A stretch of DNA of 64,000 bases from Cylindrodendrum hubeiense (Eukaryota > Ascomycota > Sordariomycetes > Hypocreales > Nectriaceae). The position numbers were made by a program, and so were the translations under genes. A model generated the notes under the pieces. The model made no database searches. It was not told where the DNA came from and saw nothing but the letters and a program-made list of their open reading frames with translations. Below, one piece after another: positions 20,724 through 33,122 of this stretch (its first letter is position 1; the number at the start of each line of letters is the position of its first letter). The stretch spans positions 62,001 to 126,000 of the forward strand of contig JAANBB010000017.1 of NCBI GenBank assembly GCA_014621425.1. Direction: 5' to 3'.

Positions 20724-22160
20724 ATGGGGGGCCGAACCGTGTCGCCCGGAGGGGCGCTGCTGAGATCATCCCGATTGTTCTCAATTCCCAAACCCCTTCC
20801 CGAGCCGCCAGCCACGAACCTTCACATCGGCAACCACAAGTCACCGACCATGACACGACAATACCCTCAGTACCAGTCCATCACCTCGCCCCTCTCCTCG
20901 CGCGAGAAGGGTGACTGGGGCTTCAAGCGACCGCTCCCTCTCAAGTCTACCATGACCACTTCGACTCCCCTAATCCGTGTGAAGCAGGTCGACTCCATCG
21001 AGAACGTCACCGACTTCGCGTCTGCCGCAGACCACTCGTTGTCCCTCGAGAAGTTCCATGAGCTTGGTGTCGCCCTCTCCATCCCCAAGGGGAACGAACG
21101 AGGAGCTGCGCCTACCCGAACCGACCAGTGGCGCAAATCCGTCTTCGAGGAGGATATGGATTTCACCGTCACCCGCGAGGGCAGGGCTGGCGACAAGCGA
21201 TGGAAGTTCAATGGACCGTGGTTGGCTAGGATGCCCGAGGGAGACTTCCTCGAGTATCTGGAAAAGAAAGTGCGACCTAAGCGTGCTCAGTTCCGACGCC
21301 TTCTCAAAGACAAGCTCGCCGCCGACAAGACGGCGAATCGGGCCAGGATTGCCAAGGATCAGGGCAAGCCCGCGCCTTCTACCATCCACCCCGGTGACAT
21401 TACGGAGCAAGAGTTCACGAACTACGTGCGGTCCCTGCGAAGCGATCGTGCTACCCTCTATGGACTGGTCTCCAAGTTCCTGGACCTGGCGCCGCTAGGC
21501 CAGCCCGTCGGCATCATTCAGACCTTCTTGTCTACAGGAGATAATGCCGCTGCCGAGAGCCCTTACGGAAAGTCTGGGCCACCTCCCAGTCATCCCTCTG
21601 CTGGTATCAGCTACCTGCGAACTAGCTCGTACATGGAGAACCACCCCGTGTATGGCCCTCAGGGACGGCGTACCCCCGTCATGTCACGAGTCGTCTACCC
21701 CAGATCTGGGCCTGCTCCTGCTAAGTTGGGTGTCGGCGGTTTCGTTGCCGATGCCCCTGCGGGTGACAACGAGTTCAACATGAGACCCAGCCGCAGCCGG
21801 GTTTCTTACAACAAGAAGATGCTTGCTGGCATCCAACACCTGGACACCAACACCTACGGTGGTGCCAAGGCCTACGTCGATCCCGAGTCCGCAAGCATCG
21901 ACCCCAGCGGCAAGGTGGTCCTGCAGCTCCGGGACGCCGACCCCGAGTCTCAGCTCATCGCCAAGGAGTACCAAGGCCGAGAGAATGTGTACGTCGAGCA
22001 GCAGCGATCTGCCTCCAAGCAGCAGACTCGCTCTGAGGCCGATCCCTGGAGAGTGGGCCGCGTTGCTGATGAGATTCTTGGAGATGCCACTGTGGCTTCC
22101 CAAGAAGGGAAGGATGTTGTGGGCAGCTCCAGCAGCTATGGCCTTGACCGACAGCGATGA
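20724..22160 (+). CDS. MRP51: Mitochondrial small-subunit ribosomal protein MRP51
   Basis: A single-exon gene for 478 residues. The central segment SSREKGDWGFKRPLP followed by TPLIRVKQVDSIENVTDFASAADHS is the hallmark of the fungal Mrp51 family (bS1m group), a component of the 37S mitochondrial ribosomal subunit linked in yeast to translation of mitochondrial mRNAs. The first ~40 residues are basic with few acids (GALLRSSRLFS), fitting a mitochondrial targeting peptide. The frame is open further upstream to 20478, but the ATG at 20724 gives the expected N-terminus. The C-terminal half is Ser/Arg-rich and less conserved. Confidence 0.88.
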   Translation: MGGRTVSPGGALLRSSRLFSIPKPLPEPPATNLHIGNHKSPTMTRQYPQYQSITSPLSSREKGDWGFKRPLPLKSTMTTSTPLIRVKQVDSIENVTDFASAADHSLSLEKFHELGVALSIPKGNERGAAPTRTDQWRKSVFEEDMDFTVTREGRAGDKRWKFNGPWLARMPEGDFLEYLEKKVRPKRAQFRRLLKDKLAADKTANRARIAKDQGKPAPSTIHPGDITEQEFTNYVRSLRSDRATLYGLVSKFLDLAPLGQPVGIIQTFLSTGDNAAAESPYGKSGPPPSHPSAGISYLRTSSYMENHPVYGPQGRRTPVMSRVVYPRSGPAPAKLGVGGFVADAPAGDNEFNMRPSRSRVSYNKKMLAGIQHLDTNTYGGAKAYVDPESASIDPSGKVVLQLRDADPESQLIAKEYQGRENVYVEQQRSASKQQTRSEADPWRVGRVADEILGDATVASQEGKDVVGSSSSYGLDRQR

Positions 22161-22577
22161 GTAACGCGTTCAAGTTGAAATGATTATACTTGGCGCGGTT
22201 GTATATCGATAGCATCTATCTTCCGTGTACTAGAGGAACCCTGTACCAAACTGTACAAGTAGAATTGAAAGAAAGAACTACCTCAGGATTTTTCTGATTG
22301 AAAATCCCCTCTAATCTACCTGGCCTAATTACTTCCGACAAAGTCAATCTCTCGTCAATCCATCCCTGTTCTTCATCCATATTGAATGCTAGTGTGGAGA
22401 AGGGGTTGACGCTAGGCGATTTTGTGGTCACGTGGTACATCATGTGCGCGAAAACTCCGTGCCCTAACGGTTTGTGCCCCCCACCACTCAACACCAATTT
22501 TGTAGACTTTGGCGCATTTTCACGAGCGACTCCTCCGCAACTCATCACCCAACGATCACCAGTTCAATACCGCCAAA
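22161..22577. other. Spacer and promoter of the eS17 gene
   Basis: 417 bp including a GTCACGTGG E-box (CACGTG at 22429-22434, about 145 bp before the ATG) and a CCCTAA element near 22461 resembling part of the telomere-like box found at ribosomal-protein genes. Both are suggestive only. Confidence 0.5.
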
Positions 22578-23144
22578 ATGGGTCGCGTCCGCACCAAGAC
22601 TGTCAAGAAGTCCGCCAAGGTCATCATTGAGCGGTACTACCCCAAGCTTACCCTCGACTTCGAGACCAACAAGCGTATCTGCGATGAGATCGCCATCATC
22701 GCCTCCAAGCGCCTGCGCAACAAGGTTAGCAGCACCAGCTCGACGAACAAGAGGGATTGCAGTGAACTAACTTTGGGAAATTTTGCAGATTGCTGGTTAC
22801 ACCACCCATCTCATGAAGCGTATCCAGCGTGGTCCCGTCCGCGGTATCTCCTTCAAGCTTCAGGAGGAGGAGCGTGAGCGCAAGGATCAGTACGTTCCCG
22901 AGGTTTCCGCTCTCGACTTCACCCAGAACTCCGAGAGCGGCCAGCTCGACGTCGACGGCGAGACCAAGGACCTCCTCAAGCACCTTGGCGTATGTGCACC
23001 CCAAAGTACTCCACCGTTGAGACACAATACTGACTCGATACCCAGTTCGACTCTATCCCCGTCAACGTTGTCCAGGTCTCTCAGCAGCAGGTGCCCGAGC
23101 GTGGCAACCGACGATTCGGCGACCGTCCTCCCCGCCGGGATTAA
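22578..23144 (+). CDS. RPS17: 40S ribosomal protein eS17
   Basis: Cytosolic small-subunit ribosomal protein. Three exons, 22578-22724, 22789-22989 and 23046-23144, splice in phase to 148 residues (introns 64 and 56 nt). The N-terminus [20 protein letters not shown], the central [39 protein letters not shown] (split by intron 1 after the RNK codon) and SIPVNVV in exon 3 are diagnostic. The C-terminal tail is basic and Arg-rich. Intron 1 has a less usual donor, GTTAGC. Confidence 0.97.
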
Positions 23145-23521
23145 AAAAAAGATTTTGGGAACATGGGTGTACGGCATTTTACGGGGTTTTATTACTTGGC
23201 GTCTTAGGACAGTGAGTGCATAGGTCTCAAAGAAAGATCTTCCAACCCCCAAGGTGTCGCCGATTCTCTGGATACCTCCAGAGATGACGCTTGATTGCCA
23301 TTTTTGCCTCTCTTTCTCTGCTGTGAATGTGACCTTCAATAAGGCCAGTTCGGAGCTCGAGGCATGAGCCTGAGCCTGCTGCGCCGTTTCGACCATGCCC
23401 ATTCAAGGAGCGATGATCCCTTGTTATTCACTTGGGTATCCTTGTTTCTATTCTCGCCTGAACTATGACCTATAAATTACCAACCAATCCAACGCCGAAT
23501 TTTCAATCACAAGCCAACGAA
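23145..23521. other. Convergent spacer between eS17 and RTR1
   Basis: 377 bp between stop codons. Nothing recognised beyond 3'-UTR-like sequence. Confidence 0.7.
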
Positions 23522-24346
23522 CTATGCCATTTTATGTTCTGTTCCCGTCATGAGCTTGCTCACGTAACCCTCGACAACCAAATGATCGTCATCCTCGTAA
23601 ACCTCTGGCGTATCCGTAGCAGGGTCTGGGGCCTTGACGTCCTTATCCTTGAGCTTTTCCTTAAGGATGACCTTGACCTTGTTTTGAGCGGACAGCCTGG
23701 GTTCTCCACGCTCAAGCGCCAGAGCAGCAGCGTCTCGAGCGGCTTGCTGCTGGTCCTCCAACTTCATTTCGCTCAGTTTACGGGCGACACGATCGGCCTC
23801 CGTCTCGCCAGATCTATCCTCGTCGAGCAGTTCGATCTCGATGTCGAGGATACCGGCCCGTTCCCAGGCAGCGGTTTCGTTCAGCTGGACCTTGACGTAA
23901 AGCGCCCGCCGTGCGCACTTTTGCGAGCACCACATTTCGAGGTCTTTGCGCTTCACGATGTCGCCGCTACTAGTAATCTTCCACTCGCCCCCAGGGCCCA
24001 TATGCCTTCGTGGCCGTGCGCATAGCGTGTATCCGCAAAGCCCGTTGACGTTGCGCTCGACGATGAGGTCGTCGTAGTCGGTGGGTTGGAAGAGGCGCAC
24101 ATGGGCTTTGAAGTCGGTAACGTCGGAAGGGGCCGGGTCGGCTGCGCTATAGGGAGCACCACGGACGACGGGATACTCGGAGAGAAGGATGAGATTGTCG
24201 AGAATCACCGTTTCAAGCTCCTTGCGGTGCTGAAGGATATTGGCGTGCTGGATAGCGAGCTCCCTGGGGTCGACGGCGGGTGGCTTTTCGTTTGTCGCAG
24301 GCTTCTTCAGGATGCCCTTGGGGGGCTGCTTGGTGTTGGCTGCCAT
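23522..24346 (-). CDS. RTR1: RTR1/RPAP2-type RNA polymerase II CTD phosphatase
   Basis: A single exon for 274 residues. The family zinc-binding motif is visible as NVNGLCGYTLC (CX4C), followed about 45 residues later by LEMWCSQKCARRALYVKVQL (CX3C). The N-terminal GILKKP and helical ELAIQHANILQHRKELETVI also fit the family, whose members act on the C-terminal domain of RNA polymerase II and help its nuclear import. The frame is open upstream to 24652, but the ATG at 24346 gives the typical length; the upstream part (Trp/His-rich) does not look conserved. The C-terminal third is charged and may be a coiled coil. Confidence 0.85.
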   Translation of the reverse strand: MAANTKQPPKGILKKPATNEKPPAVDPRELAIQHANILQHRKELETVILDNLILLSEYPVVRGAPYSAADPAPSDVTDFKAHVRLFQPTDYDDLIVERNVNGLCGYTLCARPRRHMGPGGEWKITSSGDIVKRKDLEMWCSQKCARRALYVKVQLNETAAWERAGILDIEIELLDEDRSGETEADRVARKLSEMKLEDQQQAARDAAALALERGEPRLSAQNKVKVILKEKLKDKDVKAPDPATDTPEVYEDDDHLVVEGYVSKLMTGTEHKMA

Positions 24347-25701
24347 GATGCGTGGGAGCGCAAGGATCAGAGGTATCCGACTTGGCGGTTGTGTTGGCTG
24401 TGTTTCCTCAGAGAATTGTAATGAGAATAAGGGCGAACGACCCCGCCGCCACCATTGGTAAGAATTGCGACGATGATGGCAGGTGAAAGTGAAGGGCAAG
24501 CCACACGCCACATTGAGGGGAGGATCAAGCCACCTCGTGGCGCACCCACCAGGCGGCGGACCAACAATCGGCTTGTGCAGTGTTTCCCAAACACGCACGA
24601 GTGCGTCGGTGGGTGGTTGCTGGCATGCTCGAAACCATAGCGCAGTTGCCACCCGGCGCTTTTGGCAGCCCCGAGCCCCGAGAACAGAAGGTACAAAGGG
24701 AATGCAGGAGGCATGGTGGTCCTCCGTACCTCCCGGGGAGCTCTGTTCTCGTCACATGGAACACGCGGAGTCATTGAGTCATGGCCGCGTCTAGGTGTGA
24801 GCCGACTTTGCTTAATTGGCGATGGCCTAAATAAGCAAAGCTATAATTAATCATTAAAGCCAGGCAACCGGGGCATGTGAAGCAGGCCCCTACCAGCGTT
24901 CCTTATGCTCGGCCGCGTTTGAGGAGGTGCGCTTGGTGCTCCTGCCCCAGGTTTGGCCGACTTTGGCGCCTCAGGACCTCCCAGGCGACAGCCACACAGC
25001 AGCCAACACGAACCTCGAGCTACTTAGGTGCCTTATGCGAGACACGGCTCTAACAGGCAGAACTTGGTGCATCCCCTCGGGCCTTTGCTTCTTCTTAATG
25101 CTCATCTTGCAGTATTGTAATCTTTCTTGCACATCCTCCATCTGTCTTGTGTCGATTCCCCCGAGCCCGAGATCTGCGGCTCATCCTCGGTAGGCACCAG
25201 CCTAATTATCTACCTGCGCCCCCCGGACGACGGAACGAGCGCAACCTGAGGTGGTAGGTACCTTGCTTTAACACTTATTAGCCGTGGGATGGAGTGACGG
25301 ATGGGCTCAACGCGCTGACGTCGACACACCCACGCCCCCAGCCAGCAGGACGATCCGCTAAACCACCACAGCCTCCTTTCGCCTCCTCGCGCCTCCTCGC
25401 AGTTCTGTCCTCTCCCGTATTCTCATTTATGCTGGCGGCTGCTCGCGGATTCTCCAGATCGACCCCCCTCTCGTGGTCCGCCGCGACGTCTCCATCCAAC
25501 GCCCTTCTCCCCTCCCCGCCGCCTCCCACCTCGCCTCATCCGACGGGCTGACGACGCCCCTGTCGTGCCCCACATCCGACCAAGCGAGCGAGCTGTCGAC
25601 CTCCTCCACCTCCAGACGCCCCGAGCAGCTTTGATCCGGCCTCGGGCAGACTTGTCCTGCAAGAGAGCTTCCCACGCGCACGGGATTCGGGATCATTCAC
25701 C
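24347..25701. other. Divergent spacer between RTR1 and the BBC1-type gene
   Basis: 1,355 bp. The part before 25702 is strongly CT-rich (cctcctcgc-type sequence about 25370-25620), a common feature of fungal core promoters and leaders. No gene seen. Confidence 0.6.
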
Positions 25702-28700
25702 ATGGCGGCGCCATTCAGGGTCAAGGCCCTCTACGACTACTCATCGCCTCATGAGGACGACCTCAACTTTGGCACTGGCCAAATCATCACCGTGACCGAA
25801 GAGGAAGACGCCGACTGGTATAGCGGGGAATACCTCGGTGACGATGGCCTCAAGCATGAGGGCATCTTCCCCCGCAACTTTGTCGAGAAGTTCGAGCCCA
25901 CTGCGCCCCCGAGGCCGTCCCGCTCCCGTCCCAAGAAGGAGTCCGAAATTGCCCAGCCCGCCGACCATGCTACCGCTCCTCCCCCACCGCCACCTGCGCA
26001 ACAAGAGGCCCCTCACGTCCCCGAGCCCGAGCCTGAGCCCGAAATTGAAGAGGTTTACAAGCCCGTCCAGACACCTGTTGTACCCGAACCGGCAGTTCCG
26101 GCAGCTCCGGAACCTGTACCATCGAAGCCTGTCGAGTCCTTTTCTGCTCCATCGCCCCCCTCCTGCTACCTCAAGGACAGTCGAAGCCCCTGTTGCTGTC
26201 CCTGCTCCAGCTCCTGCTCCAGCTCCTGCTCCCGCTCCCGCTCCTGCTCCTGCCGCTGCTCCTGCCGCTGCTCCCAAGCCTAAGCCTGGGCCTCCTCCCG
26301 TCTCCGAGAAGCCTTCAAGCAACTCCTTCAAGGATCGCATTGCCGCCTTTAATAAACCCGCAGCGCCTCCGGTTGCCCCCTTCAAGCCGAGTGGTCTGAC
26401 CGGGCCTACGGGTGGCTTCATAAGGAAACCTTTCGTTGCACCTCCGCCCAGCCGAAACGCCTATATCCCCCCCCCTCAGCAGGCTCCAACGGCCAAGGTC
26501 TACCGGCGTGATGAGGACCCGGAGATCAGAGAGAAGGAGGCTGACAACCAGGGACAGGCAGAGAGAGCTGGCCTGGCGCCAACAGAGACTCAAGAGGAAG
26601 GTGACGAGGACCAACCGAAGCCTACGAGCCTCAAGGAGCGCATTGCTCTACTGCAGAGGCAACAATTGGAGCAGGCAAATCGGCATGCCGACGCTGCTTC
26701 CAAGAAAGAAAAGCCCAAACGGCCCCAGAAGAAGCGGGAGAGCATTGGCCATGCCGAGGCCCTGGGCGAGGTTGAAGAAACCTCACCACCGCTCCCCGCT
26801 CCTCTGGAACGCCGGGATACTGAAGAGACGGGAACTAGGACCTCTACCGATGAGCCTCTACCCCCACGGATGCCTCCCCCACCCCGTCGCAAGTCCTCCA
26901 AGGGACCTGCGGTGGAACCCGTTCATGATGGCAACGAAGCGGATATGTCTGGAGCGGGTGATACGACCGAGGGTAATGATGAATTGACAGAGCGCGACGA
27001 TAGTGACGCCGTCTCTCGACGTGCTTCCCGGGTACCCACTCTACCCATACAACCTGCCGCGGCTGCTGAACCGCAGCTGAAGGATGAGAGTGATGAGGAG
27101 GCAGGAGAAGAGGATGGAGACGTTGACCCTGAAGTCAGGCGCAAAGAAGAGCTCAGGGCGAGGATGGCCAAGATGAGCGGCGGCATGGGTTTCCATGGCA
27201 TGTTTGGTGCGCCAGTGCCCCCTGCGCCAGCCCCCAAGAAGAAGAAGACCCCCAAGTCTGAACAATCCCCTGTTGACGAAGGTGATGAGGAGATGTCTCC
27301 CTCTTCTCGCGCCCCTCCTCCGATTCCAACTATGATGGCTCTTCCAGGCATGGGAGGTCCTAGAAAGTCTGAGGAGGCAACCCGACCAGGCGATGAGGTC
27401 GAGACTTCTTCTCGACCTCCGCCACCTCCAGTTCCATCTCTCCCTCCCCGAGTGCCCGAGGATGAGCAGGACAATGACGAAGAAGAAGACGAAGCGACCA
27501 CACCCGCACCCACGAGTGCCCCGGCGAGTATGTATCACTGTGGTTCAGTAAGATCAAAACTTGCTAACAGGTAACCTAGTTCCCTCCCGAGACGCTGTAG
27601 CTGCTCCTCCGATTCCTAGTGGTCGCCCAGTGCCACCTCCTGTGCCCTCTGAAGGTAAGTGCAATGGCACTGCCCTCATGTTCGTAACTGACATTATATC
27701 AGTCCGGCCACCACCTCCACCACCTCCTGCCGACATGAAGTCACAGACGGAGGGATCCGAATCTGATGACGAGCTCTCGGGTCGAGACCGCAATGATGAC
27801 AGCACGATTGAGACGCCATCTGCAATTACCAGGTCTCCTCCTATGCCACCGCCACCTGTACAACCTCCAAGCCTACCCGTACGATCTCCGCCCATGTCAG
27901 CCGACCCCGACGAGTTCAGCCCGGCGTCTCCCACTATTACTGCCAACAAGCGCAACAGCCGTCCGCCGCCTCCAATCCCCGGATCCGTACCAGCTCCTCC
28001 TCTTGCGCAAAGTCGGCCACCTCCCCCACCCCCGCCAGGAGGACTCCGTCGACAATCCACAGCTGATGTCCAAACGCCAACTACTTCAAGGCCGGCCCAG
28101 GCTGGTGAGGAGGAAGATGAGGAGGTTACCGAATACGAGGGTGACTACGACACTGATATCGCCTCTTCGGCCCCTCACAAAGACGCTCTGAAAGCTCATG
28201 CCCGGGACTCGAGCCTCGAAGACAACTCGCTGAAGTCTCCCACCACGGATGCACCTCCTACATTACCGCCCCCGGTTCCGACGGCAGCGGCTCCGAGAGC
28301 TGTTCCACCACCAGTTCCACCACCAGTCCCTACTCAACCTCCCCCCTCAGACACACGAAGGTCGGTTGACGCGCCTCGTGTGGCGCCCCCGCCCCCTCCG
28401 CCTACGAACATCGCTATCCCTCAATTTGATGAAGACTACGATCCTTACAACTACTCGGCGACCACTCCCGGAGCTTTCTCGCATAGAACCCCCAAGATTG
28501 AGGAGGAAGCGATCTTCCCAGGATCTCCGTCGCAGGCTTCTCCCCTTGACCGAAGAGCCCCTCCACCCGCTGCTGGACGTGGTCGACAATCCCTTGATGT
28601 GTCAAGGGCAGGCCGACGGTCGGTGGATATGCATAGGCCTTCCATGGAGTCGGGCTTCATCGCCAACGATATTGAACTAGCCGTACAGAGTGGTTGGTGG

Positions 28701-29426
28701 AAGCAAGCGAACCAGGTGCCCCCTGTCCTTCAAGGGCGCAAGGACATCTTCTTCGAAAGCGAGGAGGCGACATCCACCAACGGTGGACAGAAGGCCATCG
28801 TGACGCGTGAGGTCTTTGTCTTGTACCAAGATTATTCGCAAACGTTCCTTACCGTTCGATACGATCCCTACGACCCATCTGATGTCGAGCTTGAGCAGCG
28901 CCATGAGCCACCGCCACGACCTCTGCGCCAGGACCAGATGGAGGAATTTTATGAGCGGTTTGGCCGCCTTATCTCGGACTCTGTTACAGCCAGGAAGGAG
29001 ACCATTGTTGGCGACGGCACGCCGCAGGGCCTCATCTTCGAGCTGTTGCGCCCCCTCAGGGACGCACTTGCGCCCATCGGTACCCGTGCCTACGGCGCTC
29101 TCGTTTACTCCAATATGGCCAACGCCTCGACGCAACAGAACGATATGATTCGACCTGGTGATATCCTGACCATCCGCAACGCCCGCTTCCAGGGAAAACA
29201 CGGTCCCATGCACGCCAAGTACTCAGTTGAGGTTGGCAAGCCAGACCACGTCGCCGTCGTATCCGAGTGGGACGGCACCAAGAAGAAGGTGCGCGCGTGG
29301 GAACAGGGCCGCGAGAGCAAAAAGGTCAAGGTCGAGAGCTTCAAGCTCGATGACCTGCGCAGTGGCGAGGTCAAGATCTGGCGCGTGATGCCACGAAGCT
29401 GGGTTGGCTGGAATAGCCAGCCCTAG
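25702..29426 (+). CDS. BBC1: BBC1/MTI1-type SH3 and proline-rich actin-patch protein (homopolymer frame break)
   Basis: Residues 1-65 form an SH3 domain (KALYDYSSPHEDDLNF, DADWYSGEY, GIFPRNFV). A long proline-rich, acidic, repetitive middle follows (PAPAPAPAP, PPPPPPPA), and the last ~250 residues are a conserved globular BBC1 C-terminal domain (GWWKQANQVPP, VLYQDYSQTFLTVRYDP, and near the end VKIWRVMPRSWVGWN). Known role: a cytoplasmic regulator at cortical actin patches that binds type I myosin and WASP. Exons are 25702-27527, 27580-27654 and 27703-29426; a 43-nt alternative for intron 1 ends at 27570. Frame shifts by one base at the six-C run 26155-26160; five C would restore the frame and give 1,207 residues. 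Confidence 0.85.
26155..26160 (+). other. Six-C homopolymer at the BBC1 frame break
   Basis: Before this run the SH3-containing frame is open; after it the coding frame is +1. Removing one C joins ...SAPSPPP to ATSRTVEAP without interruption. Confidence 0.7.
27655..27702 (+). other. 48-nt in-frame intron of BBC1
   Basis: GTAAGT donor and ATATCAG acceptor. The length is a multiple of three and has no stop, so retention would add 16 residues between proline-rich segments. Confidence 0.65.
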
Positions 29427-32292
29427 TGGTGCTGGAGGATATATACTACGAGTGCTATGATGACGATAATGCCGTGGATCTCACCCGAAGGCCTGATGTT
29501 GTGGGAGAGGAAGCGGTAGAAGAGCTGGAAAGGAGACTAGGGAAGTGGAAGAGGATGATGAAAGGGGAGAGAATTTAGTTGCAAGCAGTTCGATTCAGTA
29601 GGTTACGTTATTGATCGATATGTCTTTTTCTACTCGTTGCCCTCGTTTTTTCTGCGTCCTATAGACTTGCCTATGCTTTTAGCAAGCTTCCCGAGAATCC
29701 GATATGGCTCGCAATGATTGCATCTTTGGCGGTATCTTGTCAGGAACTTCCCGTTTTCGTTATATCAGTCGACACAAGGCAACAGCGTGTAATAATGCCT
29801 GCTTCATTGACATCCCATCGAAACTGAATAATGCTCATTTCACAATAGCCAGCATATTCAATAAACATTGGGGGTATCGGATTTATTTCTTTACATATCG
29901 AGAACATATAGCCCTTAGACTCTATTCAGTCCTCGTTGTGACGACGTTACAAATGCCTGCATCTCATCGTCGTGCAACGTGGTATAAGGCTCTCACGTCA
30001 TGACACCTACAACCTACGTAGCTTCTACATTTACGGAAGCATGTTTCCTTACCTTGATATTATGCGTTATGTCATCGAAACGATGCCCAAAGCTATGCGA
30101 TCATCACAGGGCACAGCCCTTTCCCATCGTGCCTGCGGCCAGAGGATCGACAAGATCTCCAACGGTGAAAGAAAAAGCAATCCTCCGTTTTGGCCAAGTG
30201 ACGTCGCGACGCATTAGGCCGGTTTCGGTGCTGAGCTCCAAGCAGACATGGTCCCTAACTGTCCACGAGAGAAGAGAGGGGAATACCATCTTCCAGACGG
30301 CGGTAGGATTGGAGACTGTAGAGTTGTTGGGTGGAGGATGTGGCATGATGGATTGGACTCGCGGTGAGGGGTGAGGCGAGGAGGTGGTGGACGAGAGGCC
30401 AGGAAGTCGCGAGGTGTTTGGAGAGCGGCAAAGCTGGTACGGCAGCCAGCTCATTAGATGAAGTGAGTCTCGTGACTGTAGTCGTGAAGGTGGGACGACG
30501 GGACATGTGAAGTCAGGTCACCCAACCGGGCCCTTTAGCAACCAGGATGTTTCCGGGCCGGTGACTTGCGTCAGGGAAACCCCAAAACCTGCTAGCCAGT
30601 TATTACTGTATTGCTTCACCTGTAATCGCGGAACCGCGGCGGCAGGCAGATGAGTGGCAACGGAGAATTCTTTTGGTCCACATTTGATATCGCTTGAGCC
30701 GTTGTGAAGACGGGGGCGTGGGCGGGTACTCTGCTCAGTTAGGCACCAAGAGCGTGGGGGAAGTGGAAATGGCAGTAAAAGACCGAATCGTAAGCTTGCG
30801 CTCATCTGGGACAATCCCTATTGATCCATTCTTTGTTCCGGAGAGGGTCTTGTGGCATTGGCATCGTCATTGGCATTGGTGCCCCTCTCTTCCCTGTACA
30901 CTTCGTGGCTGGCGCCTGATGGCCATCGTTTGCGCGATCCGCCGCTGGCCGAAGCGCGCTTGCATTATTGAGTCGCCAAACTGGGTAGGGCTTGCAGGAC
31001 AGGACGGCACAGAGTGAGGCGCTGGCTGTTGCTTGGAGCTGGACGCCATAGAGGTAATTATTGGGAGCATATAAGCCAGTTGCGTTGTCACAACCAACGA
31101 GTTAAGGCCTAGCATTAAGCCACCCACGTCGTGGCGAATGACTGGATCGCACTCTTCAAGAGAACGGCAGAACTGGTCATGAGACCAGCGCGGTTATTGC
31201 GCTCCTGCGCAGTGATGCCTTGGACCTCCAGGCGTATCGTTCCAGCACAGCAACAGCCGCACCGCATTGCATCAAGAACCAGCGTTGGGTCTCGGGTAGG
31301 TGCAGCTAACGACGCCCAAGGATGCTCAATGAGAAAGATCGCCCACGCCACGAGACGCGAAAATCCAGACCGACGACGGCGAGAGTGAGAGTGAGACAAT
31401 TGGGGGCTTCCAGATCGGGGCTTGCCAAGTTGGTGGTTGCGAAAAAACTTGACAGTGATGACACGAGGACGCAGCATTTGGAAGCACGTGGGCGGCGAGG
31501 GACGAAACAAACAAGAGCGGCTTCAGTCGGAGGTTTGCGTGATAGTCAGGCACCGAGAAACAGGGCCAGAGGTTTACCAATCTACTTGCGTACCTTCGCA
31601 AGGCCCCGGAACAGGTTGTCGCTGCCATATGGCAACCAGGCACAGGTACAGATTGCCGAGGCGAGCTCTCGCCAACGAGGCTAAGTTGCCTAGGATGTCG
31701 AGTCTTAAGAACCCTGCGATTCTCCGGAACTTCTCCCTCAGTCCCAGACAAAGGAGCAAGGGGCATGTTCTGGAAGAAAAAAGACGCAATGGCGGCACCG
31801 GAAGAATCTAGACCGTGACGATTGGCTGCGCGGAGGAGCCGGAATCTGGAGGAGGGCCGAAAAGATTGGGGGAGAGCGAATAAGAGGCCAACACATGCGT
31901 CACGGGCTGCAACATGATGGGTTGCTTCGACGTCTGGTTTCGGCTAGATTTACATGGCGTACATGGTCAGCTTTTGTAGTGGGTGTGAAAAGCTTTGTCG
32001 ACATGCAGGTTAGAACACTTGGTGTGCGTGTCGTGTGCTTGTTTGGCTGGCATATTGCTTGGAAGCAATGGTAGCACAAGACATGTACAGGAAGATCCAA
32101 TGATGGTTGGACATCCAGACGCAACTGCCTCTGCCTTGGTGCATGCTGCATGTGAACGGGTTTGAGCGAGATGCAGTGCAGCTCCATCAACGCCACCGAT
32201 GTGACGGCTGGGTTGGGGCGCCGGTTTCCGGGGGAGAGATCGGCGATGAAGAGGGAAGGGGAGAGGGCGTGTAAATGAGTGAGAGTGTGGTT

Positions 32293-32320
32293 TGAGTGAG
32301 TGAGTGAGTGAGTGAGCGAG
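32293..32320 (+). repeat. TGAG microsatellite
   Basis: Seven tandem TGAG units with one variant, followed by CGAGCGTGTGTG. Confidence 0.85.
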
Positions 32321-33083
32321 CGTGTGTGGGAGGGCGTCAGATTGATGGAGAGCTGAACTGAGAACTTCCTGTCGAATGTCGGGCCTCATCTTCGATTGGT
32401 GCTGGTAGCTCGAGATTCTCAAGGCGACGATTCACGACAGCCAGAACAGGCAGGGTGTTTCGCTGACGCATCCTATGCCCCGATGGCTAAATTGCCTGCC
32501 CGAGGGACCGATCGACCTCGGATATCTCTGGGTGAGTCAATCAGTGCCTAATTGATAGCTGGATTATCAGCGTTTGGGACAGGCAGCGTGGCATAGACGA
32601 GAAGCGCAGGCTATCCCAGTCAGTGTCTTTTATTGTTCCCTAAATAGAAGCACGTCCAGGCGGAGCCTGCCAGGCACAGTTGGGACCGAAGCTCGGCAAA
32701 GTGAGGCGAAGCCGCAGAAGCCGTCGTCAAAGGTCGTCGCCGAGGCATAAATCTGGCATTCGTGGTTGAGACAGGGCAGACACGGCAGCCTAAGTGGCTG
32801 GGGGATTCGCACATGGCGGACGAGCCACACCGAGGCCTGAAAGCCAGCGAGAGAGAGGCAGACTAGAGAGAAAGTGAGTAAGATTCTGCTTGCCTCTGGA
32901 CACCGCGAGGATTGTGCAGAAGGCTCTGTGCAACCCCAGGCAGGCGAAAGCGCAGCGAGAGATGGCGCTGGTTCCAATCGGTCGTGCTTCTGCGGAGAGT
33001 AGGTCCGGGCGTGCCGCTGTGGCCAGGCGGAGGCAGAGAAGAGGCGCTGGATCTAGACCTGGTCAGCCTGGAGAGTCACGATT

Positions 33084-33122
33084 TGGTTGGCTGGTTGGCT
33101 GGCTGGCTGGCTCGTCGGTTGG
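33084..33122 (+). repeat. GGTTGGCT/GGCT repeat
   Basis: A run of TTGGC and CTGGC units in the spacer, non-coding. Confidence 0.75.

Noticed and set aside
29588..29596. GTTCGATTC, a match to the tRNA B-box pattern
   Set aside because: The flanks do not form a T stem, and no A-box or cloverleaf can be built upstream.
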